Assembly (NCBI RefSeq): GCF_000208745.1
Contig: NC_030852.1
Span: 26,273,471-26,337,470, forward strand
Length of the DNA stretch: 64,000 nucleotides
Reading direction: 5' to 3'
Source of the DNA: Theobroma cacao
Lineage: Eukaryota > Streptophyta > Magnoliopsida > Malvales > Malvaceae
Made by a program: the position numbers and the translations under genes. Below, piece after piece: positions 1-11,909 of the stretch. The stretch's first letter is position 1. Every line of letters begins with the position of its first letter. The notes under the pieces were generated by a model, which searched no databases, had not been told where the DNA came from, and was given only the letters and a program-made list of their open reading frames with translations.

Positions 1-1964
1 AAAAAATATAATTACTATTTGTATATACACTATAATACTTTTAATAGATATTTATTTTTATTTTATATTAATATTATAAAAATGATAATTTATAAACTTA
101 TAAAATTTATATAACAAAGTGTGTTTTTTGCACATTAATCTAAATGTGAAATGTTTATGTAATAGTAATTGATGTTAAAAAAAAGAAAAAATGAATAAAA
201 AAAACCCTAGCCACCCCTGATCGCTCTTTTTTCTTTCTTTCTTCTCTTTTAATCGGTAGCCATTCTTTGCCTCCCTCAGTCTACTCCTTTTAACCCGACC
301 CCAGCTGTCGGCCTACCATGCCACGTTCGTCAACTGCCGACCTACCACGCCAAGCTCGGCTCCTTCATCGGTTCAGCTTTCTTTTCTCTCCAACCGCCTA
401 GCCACAGCCACGCCCTGCCGGTTGCCTCGTTGTCACCCCAAGCCCCACGCCCTTGTTCTTCCTTACCTGCTGGCCTACCACGCCAAGCTCGGCTCCTTCC
501 TCGGTTCAGCTTTCTTTTCTCTCCATCCACCTAGCCACAACCACGCCCTGCCGGCTGCCTCAATGTCGCCCCAAACTCCACGCCCTTGTTCTTCCGTAGC
601 TACCAGCCTACCACGCCATGCTCGGCTCCTTCCATGGTTCAACTTTCTTTTCTCTCCAACCGCCTAGCCACAGCCACAGCCACACCCTGCCGACTGCCTC
701 GGTGTCGCCCCAAACCCCACGGCCTTGTTATTCCCTAGTTGCCGGCCTACCACGCCACGCTTGGCTCCTTCATCAATTCAGCTTTCTTTTCTCTACAACC
801 ACCTAGCCACAACGACAGCCACGCCCTGCCGGCTGCCTCGGTGTCGCCTCAAGCCCCATGCTCTTGTTCTTCCCCAATTAAGATTTTGGTATAGGATTTT
901 GTTAAACTAGGTTCATTCTTAATAATTGTTATGCAAACAAGATTTTCTGCTTCAATTAGTGATGTTTGTTATTGAAAAATGATATTAGTTTATTAAGTGC
1001 TTCAGATAGTTTTTTGGAGTTGATGTGTTACTATTGTTGTCTATTAATATCTTAATGATATTAGTATTGTCTGTTACTGAAAAATGATACCTAAAGAATT
1101 ATTCGAACATGCCAATGTCAATGTTGTCATTAGTTTACTCGAGAGTTTTCCATTACCCTATATTACAATTAGTACTTTCAGACTTAACTTTTGGTGAAAA
1201 TGCTGATTTTTGGTTCCCCATATGTTTGTTTTTAGTTATTTAAGTTCATGTTTAAGATTTTTGTTTTCATATATTTCTTTTTAAATTTTATTATTTTTAT
1301 TTTTATTAATTTAATTAGTAGTTAATTTTATGAAATACGTAGACACATATTATTGTATATGTATACGAATTCGAGTATACGTTGAGAAATCTTATGAAGA
1401 AGATTTTAATAATATGTATACGGAATTCTAATTAGATGTTAGGACTTGAATTTCAATTTTTTAATGTGTTTTTCTTTTATATATTTTACAGTTTGAAATG
1501 CGGAATTAAATTTGGTATTGGAATGAAAACTGATAATTTTTTAAAAAAATTTATTATAAAAATAATAAGTCAAAATATTTCCAACGAAAAATTCTATTGG
1601 AAATGCCAAAATATTTTTCCGTTGGAAATAATTTTTCCAACAAAAAAAATTCCAACAGATTTTTCCATTGGAAATAGGATTTCCAAAGGAAATGTCCATT
1701 GGAAAATTTCTGTTGGAATTTCCTTTTCCAACGGAATTTTCATTGGAAATTAATTGGAAATTTTCAACGAATTTTTTAAAAAAATTGACAAAATTTCAAA
1801 TTTACAACGAATTTTCAACGGAAAGTATTACCCATAAAGCTTGTACCGACGAAATTTTCAACGAACTTTTTCGTTGAAAATCCGTTATAAATAAAAATTT
1901 TCAACGAAAAAAAGTCTATTTCCAACAAAAAATGCCGTTGGAAATAACCAAATTTTTTGTAGTG
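1..1964 (+). mobile_element. CACTA (En/Spm) transposon, right portion, left end outside window
   Basis: The segment ends in TTTTTTGTAGTG at 1953-1964, the reverse complement of the CACTACAAAAAA terminus of plant CACTA elements. Just inside it (about 1575-1950) lies a dense array of short inverted motifs such as TTTCCAACGGAA and its complement, the usual subterminal repeats for transposase binding. Bases 1-300 and about 950-1130 match the element at 48203-51426, so both belong to one family. Bases 341-880 are a GC-rich tandem array. No transposase ORF is visible, so this is a non-autonomous or internally deleted copy. The left terminus and target duplication cannot be seen. Confidence 0.85.
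341..880. repeat. Tandem repeat, about 133-bp unit, four copies, inside the CACTA element
   Basis: Copies begin with CCTACCACGCC at 341, 474, 607 and 746. Spacings are 133, 133 and 139, the last being 133 plus a 6-bp AGCCAC insertion. The array is GC-rich against a very AT-rich element. The unit is not a multiple of three, so ORFs crossing it change frame in each copy and are unlikely to be protein-coding. A partial degenerate copy starts near 311. Confidence 0.85.
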
Positions 1965-3319
1965 AACCCTTTTCTTCAAGGTTCTAACGTTAATGATATT
2001 TTAATATAGCAATAGTAGACAATTATCAATTATACCTGAATTATGCATTATATGTAAAACTCTTCTTCTTATTATTATTATTCATTAAATACAAAATATT
2101 TCTTTAATCCTCGTTCTAACACAAATTTTGTGAGTGAATAAACTTAAAATTTTGCTTGCCCTTAATCTTGCACAAATTAAGCGGTATAGACTTCAACTAT
2201 CTTGCCCAAGCCCAAGGTTGTCTGGTTTTGTTAATGGAGCTTATCAGTTTAGCTACAAAAGGACGTAAATGAGTTCACAGAATGTAAGAATCAAATAGGA
2301 AATAGCTAGCCAGAGCCAAAGAAAATCCATAAGAAAACATAAAAGCTAGCTACAACTTGTGCTTGTAATTGCCTTTCATTTTGTCCTTACCATTACAGGA
2401 GGAATCAATGCACAGCCGATGGAGCAAGAACATGATCAGAAGGGATCACTTGGAGTGATAAAATTACCTTGGTATAGCTACATATCTAGAATAATTTTGA
2501 TTTTAAGTGGCATATGGTAAAAGTTGAGAATTGTTCAATTTTTATGTTGCTCTTCGTATGCAATGATGCATTTCATTACCAACCAATATCTTTTTGCCGT
2601 CCACGTCTCAAAGTTCTCACAATTTCAACAGCCACACCACATTGCTACCTTGCCATAAACAGGCTCTTGCTTAATTATTGTTAAACTAAGAAAATTTAAT
2701 GATTTTAGGACCCTTGAAAGAAAATGTTGTATTAGGTAGTTGTGGTAGGTGCAGGGATAATGAAAACAATTAGCCAGCCATCTTTCTTGTTTTCTTGATT
2801 GATTATTGCCCACTAACATTTTGAGGTTGCTTTTTATTGTGGGGGCGGGGGGNNNNNNNNNNNNNNNNNNNNNNNNNNNNNNNNNNNNNNNNNNNNNNNT
2901 TTTTTTTTTTTTTTTGTGGGGGGGGGGGGGGGGGGGGGGTTAATGTATATATAATAATAAGTAATAAACCTAAATTCTAGAGATTCTTGAATATTATTTT
3001 GAGAGAAATTAATATGTATATTTGTAGATAGTAATGTGTGTTGGTATGATGTATTTATAGAAAGCCATTTCTACAATTAGTGCCTGATCATTAATTAATT
3101 GTCATAATGTGAGTTCAACTTTTCCACGTGCTATTGAGAAAATGACGGCCAACTTCTCCACTTAGGTTGCTTCGGAAAAAGAAGTAGCTCTCCGATTTTT
3201 ATGAAGTACCGGACATATTTTTTTTTGTTCCAAATTGTAGGTGTGTATTGAATATTACTCTGTTAAGCATTACTTATAATTTCTGATTGCAAGCTACATG
3301 AGCCCCATCACCATCAACG
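1965..3319. other. Intergenic, no gene seen
   Basis: AT-rich sequence between the CACTA element and the tRNA gene. Short ORFs here look random. It contains the 47-base assembly gap at 2853-2899, flanked by poly-G and poly-T runs. A G-box core CACGTG is at 3125-3130 with no obvious target gene. Confidence 0.6.
2853..2899. other. Assembly gap (47 N) between homopolymer runs
   Basis: A run of N bounded on the left by a G-rich run and on the right by about 16 T followed by a long G run. The low-complexity edges suggest a failed or artefactual read join. Confidence 0.95.
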
Positions 3320-3391
3320 GGTTCCATGGTGTAGTGGTTAGCACTCTGGACTTTGAATCCAGCGACCTGGGTTCGACTCCCGGTGGGACCT
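3320..3391 (+). tRNA. tRNA-Gln (anticodon UUG)
   Basis: A 72-nt cloverleaf. The acceptor stem GGTTCCA pairs with TGGGACC (one T-G pair), followed by discriminator T. The anticodon arm is CTGGA-CTTTGAA-TCCAG, giving anticodon TTG, which reads CAA. The T-arm carries GGTTCGACTCC, matching the B-box. There is no intron. A CAA motif lies just upstream at 3316-3318 and a TTTT at 3404-3407 can end Pol III transcription. It decodes glutamine in cytosolic translation. Confidence 0.95.
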
Positions 3392-5067
3392 GTTCAATTC
3401 TCCTTTTCAAGTTCTCAAAGAGTACTGGACCAGGGTTCCAGTAATGGATCTCATTTGCCTCTTGTTTATGGCCCAGAAAGATAAAACATTTGCCCAGTTC
3501 AAGGCCCAATCATGCGAGAAGTTCAACTTATGGTCCACTCCTTAATAGAATCTGTACTCTCTTTTTTGATAAACGAATCTGTGCTCTCTTGAGCTTGCCA
3601 GCCAACCCTTGCAACACCTCGTTGCTGGCCATAAAATGCCCACCAACTGTTTTCCATTGATTTCTTAAGTTCGGAGATTCATTTAGATTAGTTACATAAT
3701 AAAGATATACAATGATTTTTTTTTATTTCATATGTCCTTAATTTGAAAATTCAAAGTTGTAATCATTGGGTACTTTCCCACCTTTTCACATGTTGTACGA
3801 AAACATTCGGCTAACAAAAGCATTAATCATATCAGTTTTTTTTATCTATTAATCATATCAAATTAAGTACGGATTAAGTAATGGTATTGAAAAACTCGTT
3901 ATCAAACGCATAATTTTAGTTTGTAAAATTTTATATCTGACTTGTTGAAATATATATATTACTAAACATTTTTATTGATTTAATTTTGATTAACGCAAAA
4001 CACAAAGTTTACTTTAATCTAATTTTGTTATAGCTTTTGAGCGGGTCGTGCTCCTAAATTACCAACTAGTACTAAGTTATGGTTTGACTAAAATTGAAGC
4101 AACTTATACGAGTCAGAGCTGAGTAATTCAAAGTTAGCAAGTATCCTACCTATTACCATAGCCATAGGTATTGGTACTGGGATTGTACCTGTCAGCTCTC
4201 ATTTCTTAGTATGAATATTGTGGGATAATATGTGGATTCCATATTTGTATAGATTCTCCCCCTTTGTTGAACTTGCTACCTCTACCTGTCTTAGTCCCTA
4301 AGGTCAACGGTATATTTTATAGCACAGACAAAAACTTATTACTCTTAGAATACACAAATGAAAAAAAAAAAGAAAGAAAATAAAATATGTCATCATTTCT
4401 GTGTTCGAATTTGTTGCTTAGAATGCCAAAGCCGTAATCATGCCTTGGTGCAAGTGGCATCGAATCCTCCCCTTGGGTGGGCCTTGACTCCCTACCATCA
4501 GTTTCCCTCCCTTAATTGTTTCCATTTTTTTCAAAGAAAAGAATATTGCTTTTTTATTTAGTAAAAAGAGGGACCCATTATTAAGGCCACGTCATGAAGC
4601 ATGGGGGAGAATCATTGGAATCAGCCGCGGGACAGTAACTGACCCTGTCGGAAACAGGAATTTAAGTACAGTATCCATCAATCTTAATCTGCGCTTGTGT
4701 TTTTTTAATTGTGATGGCACTAGCTAAATAAAATGAATTTTTGAAGCAATTTTGAAATTGTTGACTGGCTCGACGGTGGACCATTATTAGCCAACTAGAC
4801 GGCGGTGGCTGATTGGCTAAGTTATAGGGGGAGAGAGACGATTATGAAAGTAGAGAAAAGTCAATGCCTACTGCTGCCTCCAATATCAAAATAAATAATA
4901 AAGTAAGAAAGTGAGAAGGAGAACCCACAAAAAAGAGCCGCCTTTTCTCATTTCCTGGCTGCTTTAGCCAAAAAAACGAACTTGTTTTTTCACTACTAAT
5001 AATTCTTCAATTCTCTGTACCCAATTGTGAGAGAGAAAAGTAAAAAAAAAGATTGAATTTTTAGAAG
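3392..5067. other. Intergenic, upstream region of the DHHC acyltransferase gene
   Basis: No convincing gene. The short ORF at 4358-4561 starts with a poly-lysine run from an A-tract and looks random. The last 150 bases or so are CT- and A-rich and probably include the promoter and 5' leader of the following gene. I see no clear TATA box. Confidence 0.5.
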
Positions 5068-7963
5068 ATGAATGGTTTGGAGCCTCCTCCACCAGATTTG
5101 GCCAATGAAGCCAACCATGGTGATGGTTTCATTCAAACTTATAAAGCTTGGAAGGGCAGCAATGTAAGCAAAAAGGCTTCTTTTCTTTTATCTGTTTTTT
5201 GTTTGGATTGTTGATCCAAGATCTGAATCTTAGGGTTTATTTGATGGGGTTCAGAAATGTATGCTTATGGGTATTTGTTTCTGTAGTATGGGAAAGTTTT
5301 CGTTTGTAATTAAAAAAATGGTGTTTGGCTTATTGGGTCATTTTCGTTTTAGGTTTTTGTTGCTTTAATGCTGGTCCAATTATCTTGGGAGTTCAACAGG
5401 TTGATTAACATTTGCCAATAGGTGAATAGGGATCAGTTTGCTAGTGAGGGAATTGATTAAGCCTGACCTGTATCTGTAGTTCAATTTGGTGAATTAATTG
5501 AGATGTTGTAGTCTGACCCAACTTTAAGCATATGGAAGATCACTTAAATCACAGTCTAAATCGATTTTGTGAAAAGAATTGTGGGAGAATTGACCTGTAA
5601 TATTAGTATTGCATTTTGTGTATCTATGGTTATGCCAATAATTTCTGGTTGCTCTTTCTTTTTGCAGGTATTTGTTTTGGGGGGAAGGCTTATATTTGGA
5701 CCTGATGTGAGATCCCTTTTCTTCACCATCTTCTTAATTGCTGCTCCTGTTGCTGTCTTCTGTGTCTTTGTAGCAAGAAAGTTGATGGATGATTTTCCTC
5801 ATCACTTGGGAATTTCCATAATGGCTGTCGCTGTGGCTCTCACTTTATGTGTGAGTTCCTTTCCCTCCTGAAACCATTATTTTTATCAGGCATGCTTCTT
5901 GTCACTGATGTTCTGCATCTGCCTATCCTTTCAGTATTATTTAAGGTGATTTTACTATCTTCTCCAAGTCTGTAAAAGTGATATTAAAAGTCAGTGCTAG
6001 CTTGCCTGTGAATATGAATTCTACCATCGTATGACAGATATCATGAATCATTTGGAGTTGCTATTAAATATTGTATACATTTGGAGTGCTTTCCTCTAGT
6101 TTTCAGATCGACATTCAATTTTATTCTCTTTATATATAATATGTGGAAGAATTACATAAGTAAGAAGTTCATTTTGTCTTTTCAATTCATATTTTGATCT
6201 TCAAACTTTTTCCGCAACAATTGGTTTTATTAATTAATGTAAAGAATAAAGTGCTGAAATAAATTTCATAATCACTGCAAATCTAATGAATAATGGATGC
6301 ACTTTGTTTCCCCAGGATATAGTTCTTCTTCTACTAACCTCAGGAAGAGATCCTGGTATAATTCCACGAAACTCTCACCCTCCTGAGCCAGAAGGTTATG
6401 AAGGAATTTCTGAATTTCGGCCTGGCCAAACTCCACCATTACGTTTACCCCGTACGAAGGATGTGGTTGTCAATGGTATAAGTGTAAAGATCAAGTATTG
6501 TGATACTTGTATGCTGTATAGACCTCCCCGATGTTCCCACTGTTCAATATGCAATAATTGTGTGGACAGATTTGACCACCACTGCCCTTGGGTTGGTCAG
6601 TGTATTGGACTGGTAATACAAATTGTTTTACATTATATTTTCTGCTCTCTTCATCCAAACTTGTGGTAACAGCAGTGCTATGTTTTTCCAAAACATTTTT
6701 TGGTCTATTTGTTTATTTCTTTCTCTATCTGTTAAAAGCCCTTCCTCTTCCAGTCATTTTGATATGTGCTATTGGCTTTTCCCAGCATGTTATAGAAGGG
6801 CCAATTCTGTGGTGAATAGCGATAGAGATTCTTTGCACCTTAAGAATAGTTCAAGCTAATTATCAAAAAGAAAAAGAATAGTTCAATTTTAGCTAGTACT
6901 TGCTTCATACATTCACATGGGAGATGTATGAAGATGATGTCTCTGAATTCCTTTTCTTGGTTGGTGCAGCGGAATTACAGGTTCTTCTTCATGTTTGTCT
7001 TCTCTGCAACTCTTCTTTGCTTATATGTGCATGGATTTTGCTGGGTGTATATCAGGAGAATCATGGATGGTGAGGAGACAACAATATGGAAAGCAATGAC
7101 TAAAACTCCTGCCTCCATTGTGCTACTAGTCTACACCTTCATTTCAGTCTGGTTTGTTGGTGGACTAACTGTCTTCCATTTGTATCTAATCAGTACAAAC
7201 CAGGTAACATTTTTGCTGGGTCATTATGGCTTTGTGATGATAGCTAATTCTGGCACTTTGAATCTGCGTGGACTTGCATTATTTTTCTGGCAAATGAGGG
7301 AGACTACTTCCTCACATGTGACATGTAGTGATAAATTTATGCTTGAATCTTTTATTCTTTTTTTCTTAAGTGTTCTGTTTCTTCTTATGCTTCTAACAGC
7401 AGAGCTTCTTTTCCGTTCTTTGGCAGTCTACTTACGAAAACTTTAGATACCGGTATGATTGTCGTGAGAATCCATATAACAAAGGGGTAATTGAGAACTT
7501 CACGGAGATATTCTGCACCAGTATTCCTCCATCCAAGACAAATTTCAGGGCAAAGATTCCAAAAGAACCTGCAATCTCACCTAGAACAGTGAGTGGAGGT
7601 TTCATCAGTCCAAACAAGGGGAAAGCCGTTGGTGACATAGAAATGGGGAGGAAGCCAGTTTGGGATGAAGCTTTAGGAGAGGCAGGTGATCATGAAGGAC
7701 AACTTAGTGGTGATGGTATGGACAAAGACAGTGGATTGCCTGATGTGTCTCCCGACTTAAGCAGGATCCTTCCCCCAGAGAGCATAGAGGGACGTGGTGT
7801 CATGAATCATCCTAGGCGTTCTAGTTGGGGAAGAAATAGTGAAAAATGGGAAATATCACCTGAGATTCTTCCTTTATCCAGAGTTGGAGAGTCGAAGAGG
7901 ATGAATGGTAGGAGCAATGCTGAATCCACGAATGGGAATCAACAATTTGAAACAAAATCCTGA
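5068..7963 (+). CDS. DHHC-type protein S-acyltransferase (palmitoyltransferase), 5 exons, 448 aa
   Basis: Exons 5068-5163, 5668-5850, 6316-6612, 6970-7203 and 7427-7963, all GT-AG and all phase 0, join to 448 codons plus TGA. The enzyme transfers palmitate to cysteines of membrane-associated proteins. Seen: two hydrophobic segments in exon 2, the conserved [12 protein letters not shown] stretch at about 101-112, a cysteine-rich CRD at 155-175, the catalytic DHHC at 180-183 followed by [15 protein letters not shown], two more hydrophobic segments in exon 4, and a TTxE-type motif that here reads STYE at the start of exon 5. The long C-terminal tail is polar. Length and organisation fit plant PATs of the At3g26935/At5g41060 group (family knowledge). 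The start gives an N-terminus rich in Pro and Asn as in those relatives. Exon 2 ends LTLC where relatives usually have Tyr. Confidence 0.93.
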
Positions 7964-9586
7964 AATGTAAATTAAACAGGAGGAAAATATTATAAAAGGT
8001 TCCTTTTTTTTTTTTTTCGTTTTTGTCTCTGAAAGAAGACGAAAATGAAAAAGAAGGGGAAAACGTGGTGTGGGTTTGGGTGGGATGTTGATTGGAGACT
8101 AATGGTTTTAGGTTGTTAATCTTTCAATTTGCTAAACTGTGTTTGTAGTGTGCCATTTGTTTTGTTAACACGAGTTTCTGGGGCAGTTTTATTCCTCCCC
8201 TAAGAAAGAAGAATCCCTGCACGAGTTTTTCTTTTATCCCCATTTCTATGTTTTCCTCTCTTTTGGGCTTGCAATATTCAGCCACGGCTTGTTGCTTTTC
8301 TTTTTCTGGCTACATAAGGCTTTACCTATACAAGGATCGTTGCTATACGTGCAATTGATTAACAAAGATACATGCTTCACTCCTTGCATTAGGAAGTGGC
8401 TGCGGTGACCGTGATTTGTGAAAGCCCTTACAAACCTGCTGAGGATTCTCAAATCAGCAGTAAAAATATGCTTAAATCGATGTTGCTCGTGGTTTTACGA
8501 CAGAACCATGGGGATGTCACTCAGGGTGGGGGTTAATTCTTGCTAAATCCTTGAGTTTATAGCCTCTTGTTGAGGTACTTGATGCTACAAAAGAAGGAAA
8601 GTGCTGCCAGTCATTGACCTGGCCTTTAGCAGTAGTAGTTAAAGTAGACCTTACATTGGCAAAAATGCACACGAATAACTGTTCCTGGAACCTACCTGTT
8701 TATAGACATCATCGGTAATTAAGCCATTGCTACAGCCTCAAGGGCTTTTCAGGATTCACAATACCACCCAAACCTTGATAGATTCACAACAACGCCCAAA
8801 CCTTGGATAAGTTTTAGAGCAAATTCTACTTACATTCTGTGATTTGAACTTTCCTCACATAACAATTTGTGGTTTGTTTTCTCATTTAGCATATTTGTAG
8901 ATATCTACTAATTTTCTACTCTTTTTTTTTCAATAAGCACCCCGTAAATAATTCTATTTTTGCAAGATGCTAAGCTGTTAATCAAAATCAACTTATTTGT
9001 TCACATTGAAAAGTATTTTGTAATTTTATTAGACAATTAACAGCTTAAACTTTTATGAAAATATAAGTTATCTACAATATAGTAATTGAAAATATATATA
9101 TATCCACAAAGTACCATATGAGAAAAGTCAAAATTAAAAAAAATATAAGTGAAATTTACCTTTACTCTTAAGAACCAAATAAGCACTTGCATGAGCCCTT
9201 GGCGCTTACTATTGACTAATTATCACCATACCCTGGCGCTATAGGCACCCTGGCATGAAAACTAGTAATATTGGCAGAATAAAATGCTTTTAGATTGATC
9301 AGTCATCATTAACAACAACCGTCTGGCTCCAAGCATGCTAAAAGAATTGCAAAGACCAAGAGCCTGATGCCAAAGCATATATTATTTTCTAATCAAATGA
9401 AAACTCAAATGATTGACTTGTAGAATACTCAACTTACAAAAGCCTTCCTGGTATAGGAGTTTTAACAGAATTAAAACGAGTATCGGTTAAAAAAAATACA
9501 GCAAATTTTCAGTCAATAATTAACTGTTGAGATGCAAGGAAAGGTCACAGCTTGTAACCAGGACTGCAGGCAACGTCTCCTTAAGC
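7964..9586. other. Convergent intergenic region between the acyltransferase and TIM8
   Basis: Contains the 3' UTRs of both flanking genes and the hairpin transposon at 8817-9160. Around 8755-8812 a short phrase (CCCAAACCTTG with flanks) is repeated about 28 bp apart. No additional gene is visible. Confidence 0.55.
8817..9160. mobile_element. MITE-like element with imperfect ~55-bp terminal inverted repeats
   Basis: The left arm from 8817 (AGCAAATTCTAC, later CTCACATAACAATTTGTGG) is imperfectly complementary to the right arm ending at 9160, whose reverse complement reads GGTAAATTTCAC and later CTCATATGGTACTTTGTGG. Inside, a perfect 12-bp inverted repeat pairs 8971-8982 with 9036-9047. Size (about 344 bp), AT-richness and lack of ORFs fit a Mutator-like MITE. 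I found no convincing target-site duplication, so the ends are approximate. Confidence 0.6.
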
Positions 9587-10470
9587 TTACTGCATGGACT
9601 GAAAGCGTTTCATGATGATAAGGCTCATATCCATGTATCGCTGAGCACAATGAGAAAGGCAAGCTGCTTCACTCGAGCTGAATTTGCTCCCAGGAGTACT
9701 TGTGATACACTTGTCCCAGCACACACTGGTAAGCTTTGCCACCATTTCATTTACCATGGCTTTTTCCTTCTCTTGCTGCATAGCCACAACAAAGTAATCA
9801 GGAACCAAAAGATGCAAAGATTCTAAGCTTCTCAAGGTGATGGAAAGGCCACATACTACTATTACAATAACAATAATTGAAGCGATGGCTGTCAAATATA
9901 TAACCAAAGATCCTCTCATTTATTTTTCTTGGTTTCTTTAAATGCTCCTTGCTGTGCTATATGCTAAACTCTCATTCACACAACATATTGGTATATAACA
10001 ATAACATTAGTACAAAATCTCCCACTGCAATTTAAATGGTTCGACCTAGACAATCATACACACAGTTATGATACAAAATGCTGAAATTATTCTATAAAAT
10101 GGATAAAAAAGAGAAAACCTTTTACCAAAAAAGGGAATTCTTCAGACTATTAACTTCTGATAGAGAATTTGTAACCAGAAACATCTTTTAAAGCAAAGGA
10201 ATGTGATGAACCCATTAGCCTAATTTACCACCATGATTTTGTTTCAAACTTTCTTTGATCCTAAAGACTCTACACAGGAAAAACGCAAAAGCCTAACAGT
10301 GTATCACCCATCAACTCGTCAAACCAAAAGAAGTGAATGGACGATGAATGAATAAAATCCAGAGCAATTTACAGATTGCTACTTGTTTATATTCTCAGAA
10401 ATGAAGCAAAAGAGAGAAAGCATACATTGAGGAATCGTTGCAATTCAGCAGAGTTGAGAGATGGATCCAT
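9587..10470 (-). CDS. TIM8: Mitochondrial intermembrane-space chaperone Tim8, 2 exons, 77 aa
   Basis: Exon 1 is 10426-10470 (15 codons from an ATG reading MDPSLNSAELQRFLN), ending at a GTATG donor. Exon 2 is 9587-9775, starting after TATGCAG with QEKEKAMVNEMV, and ends at TAA. The product is 77 residues, the length of Arabidopsis TIM8. It carries the twin CX3C motif of small Tims (C34-X3-C38 and C54-X3-C58) and the typical GSKFSSSE loop. With Tim13 it escorts hydrophobic inner-membrane precursors across the intermembrane space (family knowledge). The 110-codon ORF reaching 9919 is intron read-through; its hydrophobic leader is not part of the protein. The upstream region has site II and telo-box motifs. 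Confidence 0.95.
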
Positions 10471-10584
10471 TTGGAGAAGATTGAATCTTAGCACTGCTTC
10501 GCAACTGGCAGCGAAAACAAAAAGTCTAAAACCCTCTTTCAACCCCCAAAAACTTATTATCGAAGTCCCCCCTCCCCCAAAAAA

Positions 10585-10771
10585 AAACCCTAAGGCAACC
10601 CTGCCCTAACAAAACGCAGAGCAGAGGAGCAAGAAAATCATAGCAAGGCACACCAAAGGACCATAAGGCCCCAGCATACCTACGGTAAAAAAGATGGATT
10701 GGACTATTGGATGACCAGTTTAGGGCCATTAATCCTTCATCATGGGCTAGGTTTTTTCTTCTTTGAGCCCA
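10585..10771 (-). promoter_or_regulatory. Putative TIM8 promoter: telo-box plus two site II (TGGGCT) motifs
   Basis: Upstream of the TIM8 start there is a telo-box AAACCCTAA at 10585-10593 and two site II cores, TGGGCT at 10743-10748 and AGCCCA (its complement) at 10766-10771. Combinations of these motifs are common in Arabidopsis promoters of nuclear genes for mitochondrial and ribosomal proteins and bind TCP and related factors (established knowledge). Function here is inferred. Confidence 0.5.
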
Positions 10772-11110
10772 AACAACGGTTACCCTATTGCAGAATTAAA
10801 ATTTCTATTCAAAAACAATATTAGTACGTTTGGTTCGTGAAATAAATATGAATGAAATAAAATAATTATTACGTGAGAATAGAATAGAATGAGTATTTAT
10901 GTAGTTTGGTATGATGAATGAAATAGAGTATGAATGATTATTATGACTTATTGCAATGTTTGGTTGGTAAAAATAATTTTGGAATAAGAAAGAAATAGAA
11001 AATAAAAAGACAAAAATACTCTTTATTATACATATGATTATTTTATTTTATTTTATTTTTTAAATAAAATATTTATTTTAAAAACTAATAAATACACCTA
11101 TAATTACCAA

Positions 11111-11260
11111 AATTCCATTTATTAGAATCCACCGAACATGAGTGCCTTTATAACTCTGACAAAACGACATCGTTTTTGTCATCAAATTCCATTTATTAGA
11201 ATTCACCATTCATGAGCTATTTTACAACTCTAACGAAAACGACATCGTTTTAACAAATTC
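11111..11260. repeat. 74-bp tandem duplication carrying ACGACATCGTTTT
   Basis: Two diverged copies start with AATTCCATTTATTAGAATYC at 11111 and 11185, each ending with AAACGACATCGTTTT. The palindrome-like ACGACATCGTTTT core thus occurs twice, and a related GCGACATCGTTTT occurs near 59607 just before the copia LTR. Confidence 0.7.
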
Positions 11261-11326
11261 TATATATGTTAAGCAAATCTCTCCTTCCAGAAAGAAAAAA
11301 CAAATCTCTCCTGACACGGGCGTGGG

Positions 11327-11909
11327 NNNNNNNNNNNNNNNNNNNNNNNNNNNNNNNNNNNNNNNNNNNNNNNNNNNNNNNNNNNNNNNNNNNNNNNNNN
11401 NNNNNNNNNNNNNNNNNNNNNNNNNNNNNNNNNNNNNNNNNNNNNNNNNNNNNNNNNNNNNNNNNNNNNNNNNNNNNNNNNNNNNNNNNNNNNNNNNNNN
11501 NNNNNNNNNNNNNNNNNNNNNNNNNNNNNNNNNNNNNNNNNNNNNNNNNNNNNNNNNNNNNNNNNNNNNNNNNNNNNNNNNNNNNNNNNNNNNNNNNNNN
11601 NNNNNNNNNNNNNNNNNNNNNNNNNNNNNNNNNNNNNNNNNNNNNNNNNNNNNNNNNNNNNNNNNNNNNNNNNNNNNNNNNNNNNNNNNNNNNNNNNNNN
11701 NNNNNNNNNNNNNNNNNNNNNNNNNNNNNNNNNNNNNNNNNNNNNNNNNNNNNNNNNNNNNNNNNNNNNNNNNNNNNNNNNNNNNNNNNNNNNNNNNNNN
11801 NNNNNNNNNNNNNNNNNNNNNNNNNNNNNNNNNNNNNNNNNNNNNNNNNNNNNNNNNNNNNNNNNNNNNNNNNNNNNNNNNNNNNNNNNNNNNNNNNNNN
11901 NNNNNNNNN
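11327..11909. other. Assembly gap (583 N)
   Basis: A run of N. Apparent ORFs spanning it are artefacts of the unknown bases. It lies inside an AT-rich repeat-like segment. Confidence 0.98.

Noticed and set aside
341..880. CRISPR-like regular repeats
   Set aside because: Units are long direct tandem repeats without unique spacers, in a plant nuclear genome.
422..910. Overlapping Pro/Ser/His-rich ORFs on the plus strand
   Set aside because: They are frame-shifted readings of the 133-bp tandem array inside a CACTA element; the period is not a multiple of three.
7204..7446. Continuation of the acyltransferase exon 4 ORF
   Set aside because: Intron sequence; splicing at 7204 to 7427 restores the TTxE-type block.
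9527..9826. 99-codon plus-strand ORF
   Set aside because: Antisense to TIM8 exon 2.
9776..9919. Hydrophobic N-terminal extension of TIM8
   Set aside because: Intron read-through; a proper acceptor at 9776-9777 and a 45-base first exon restore the family-length protein.
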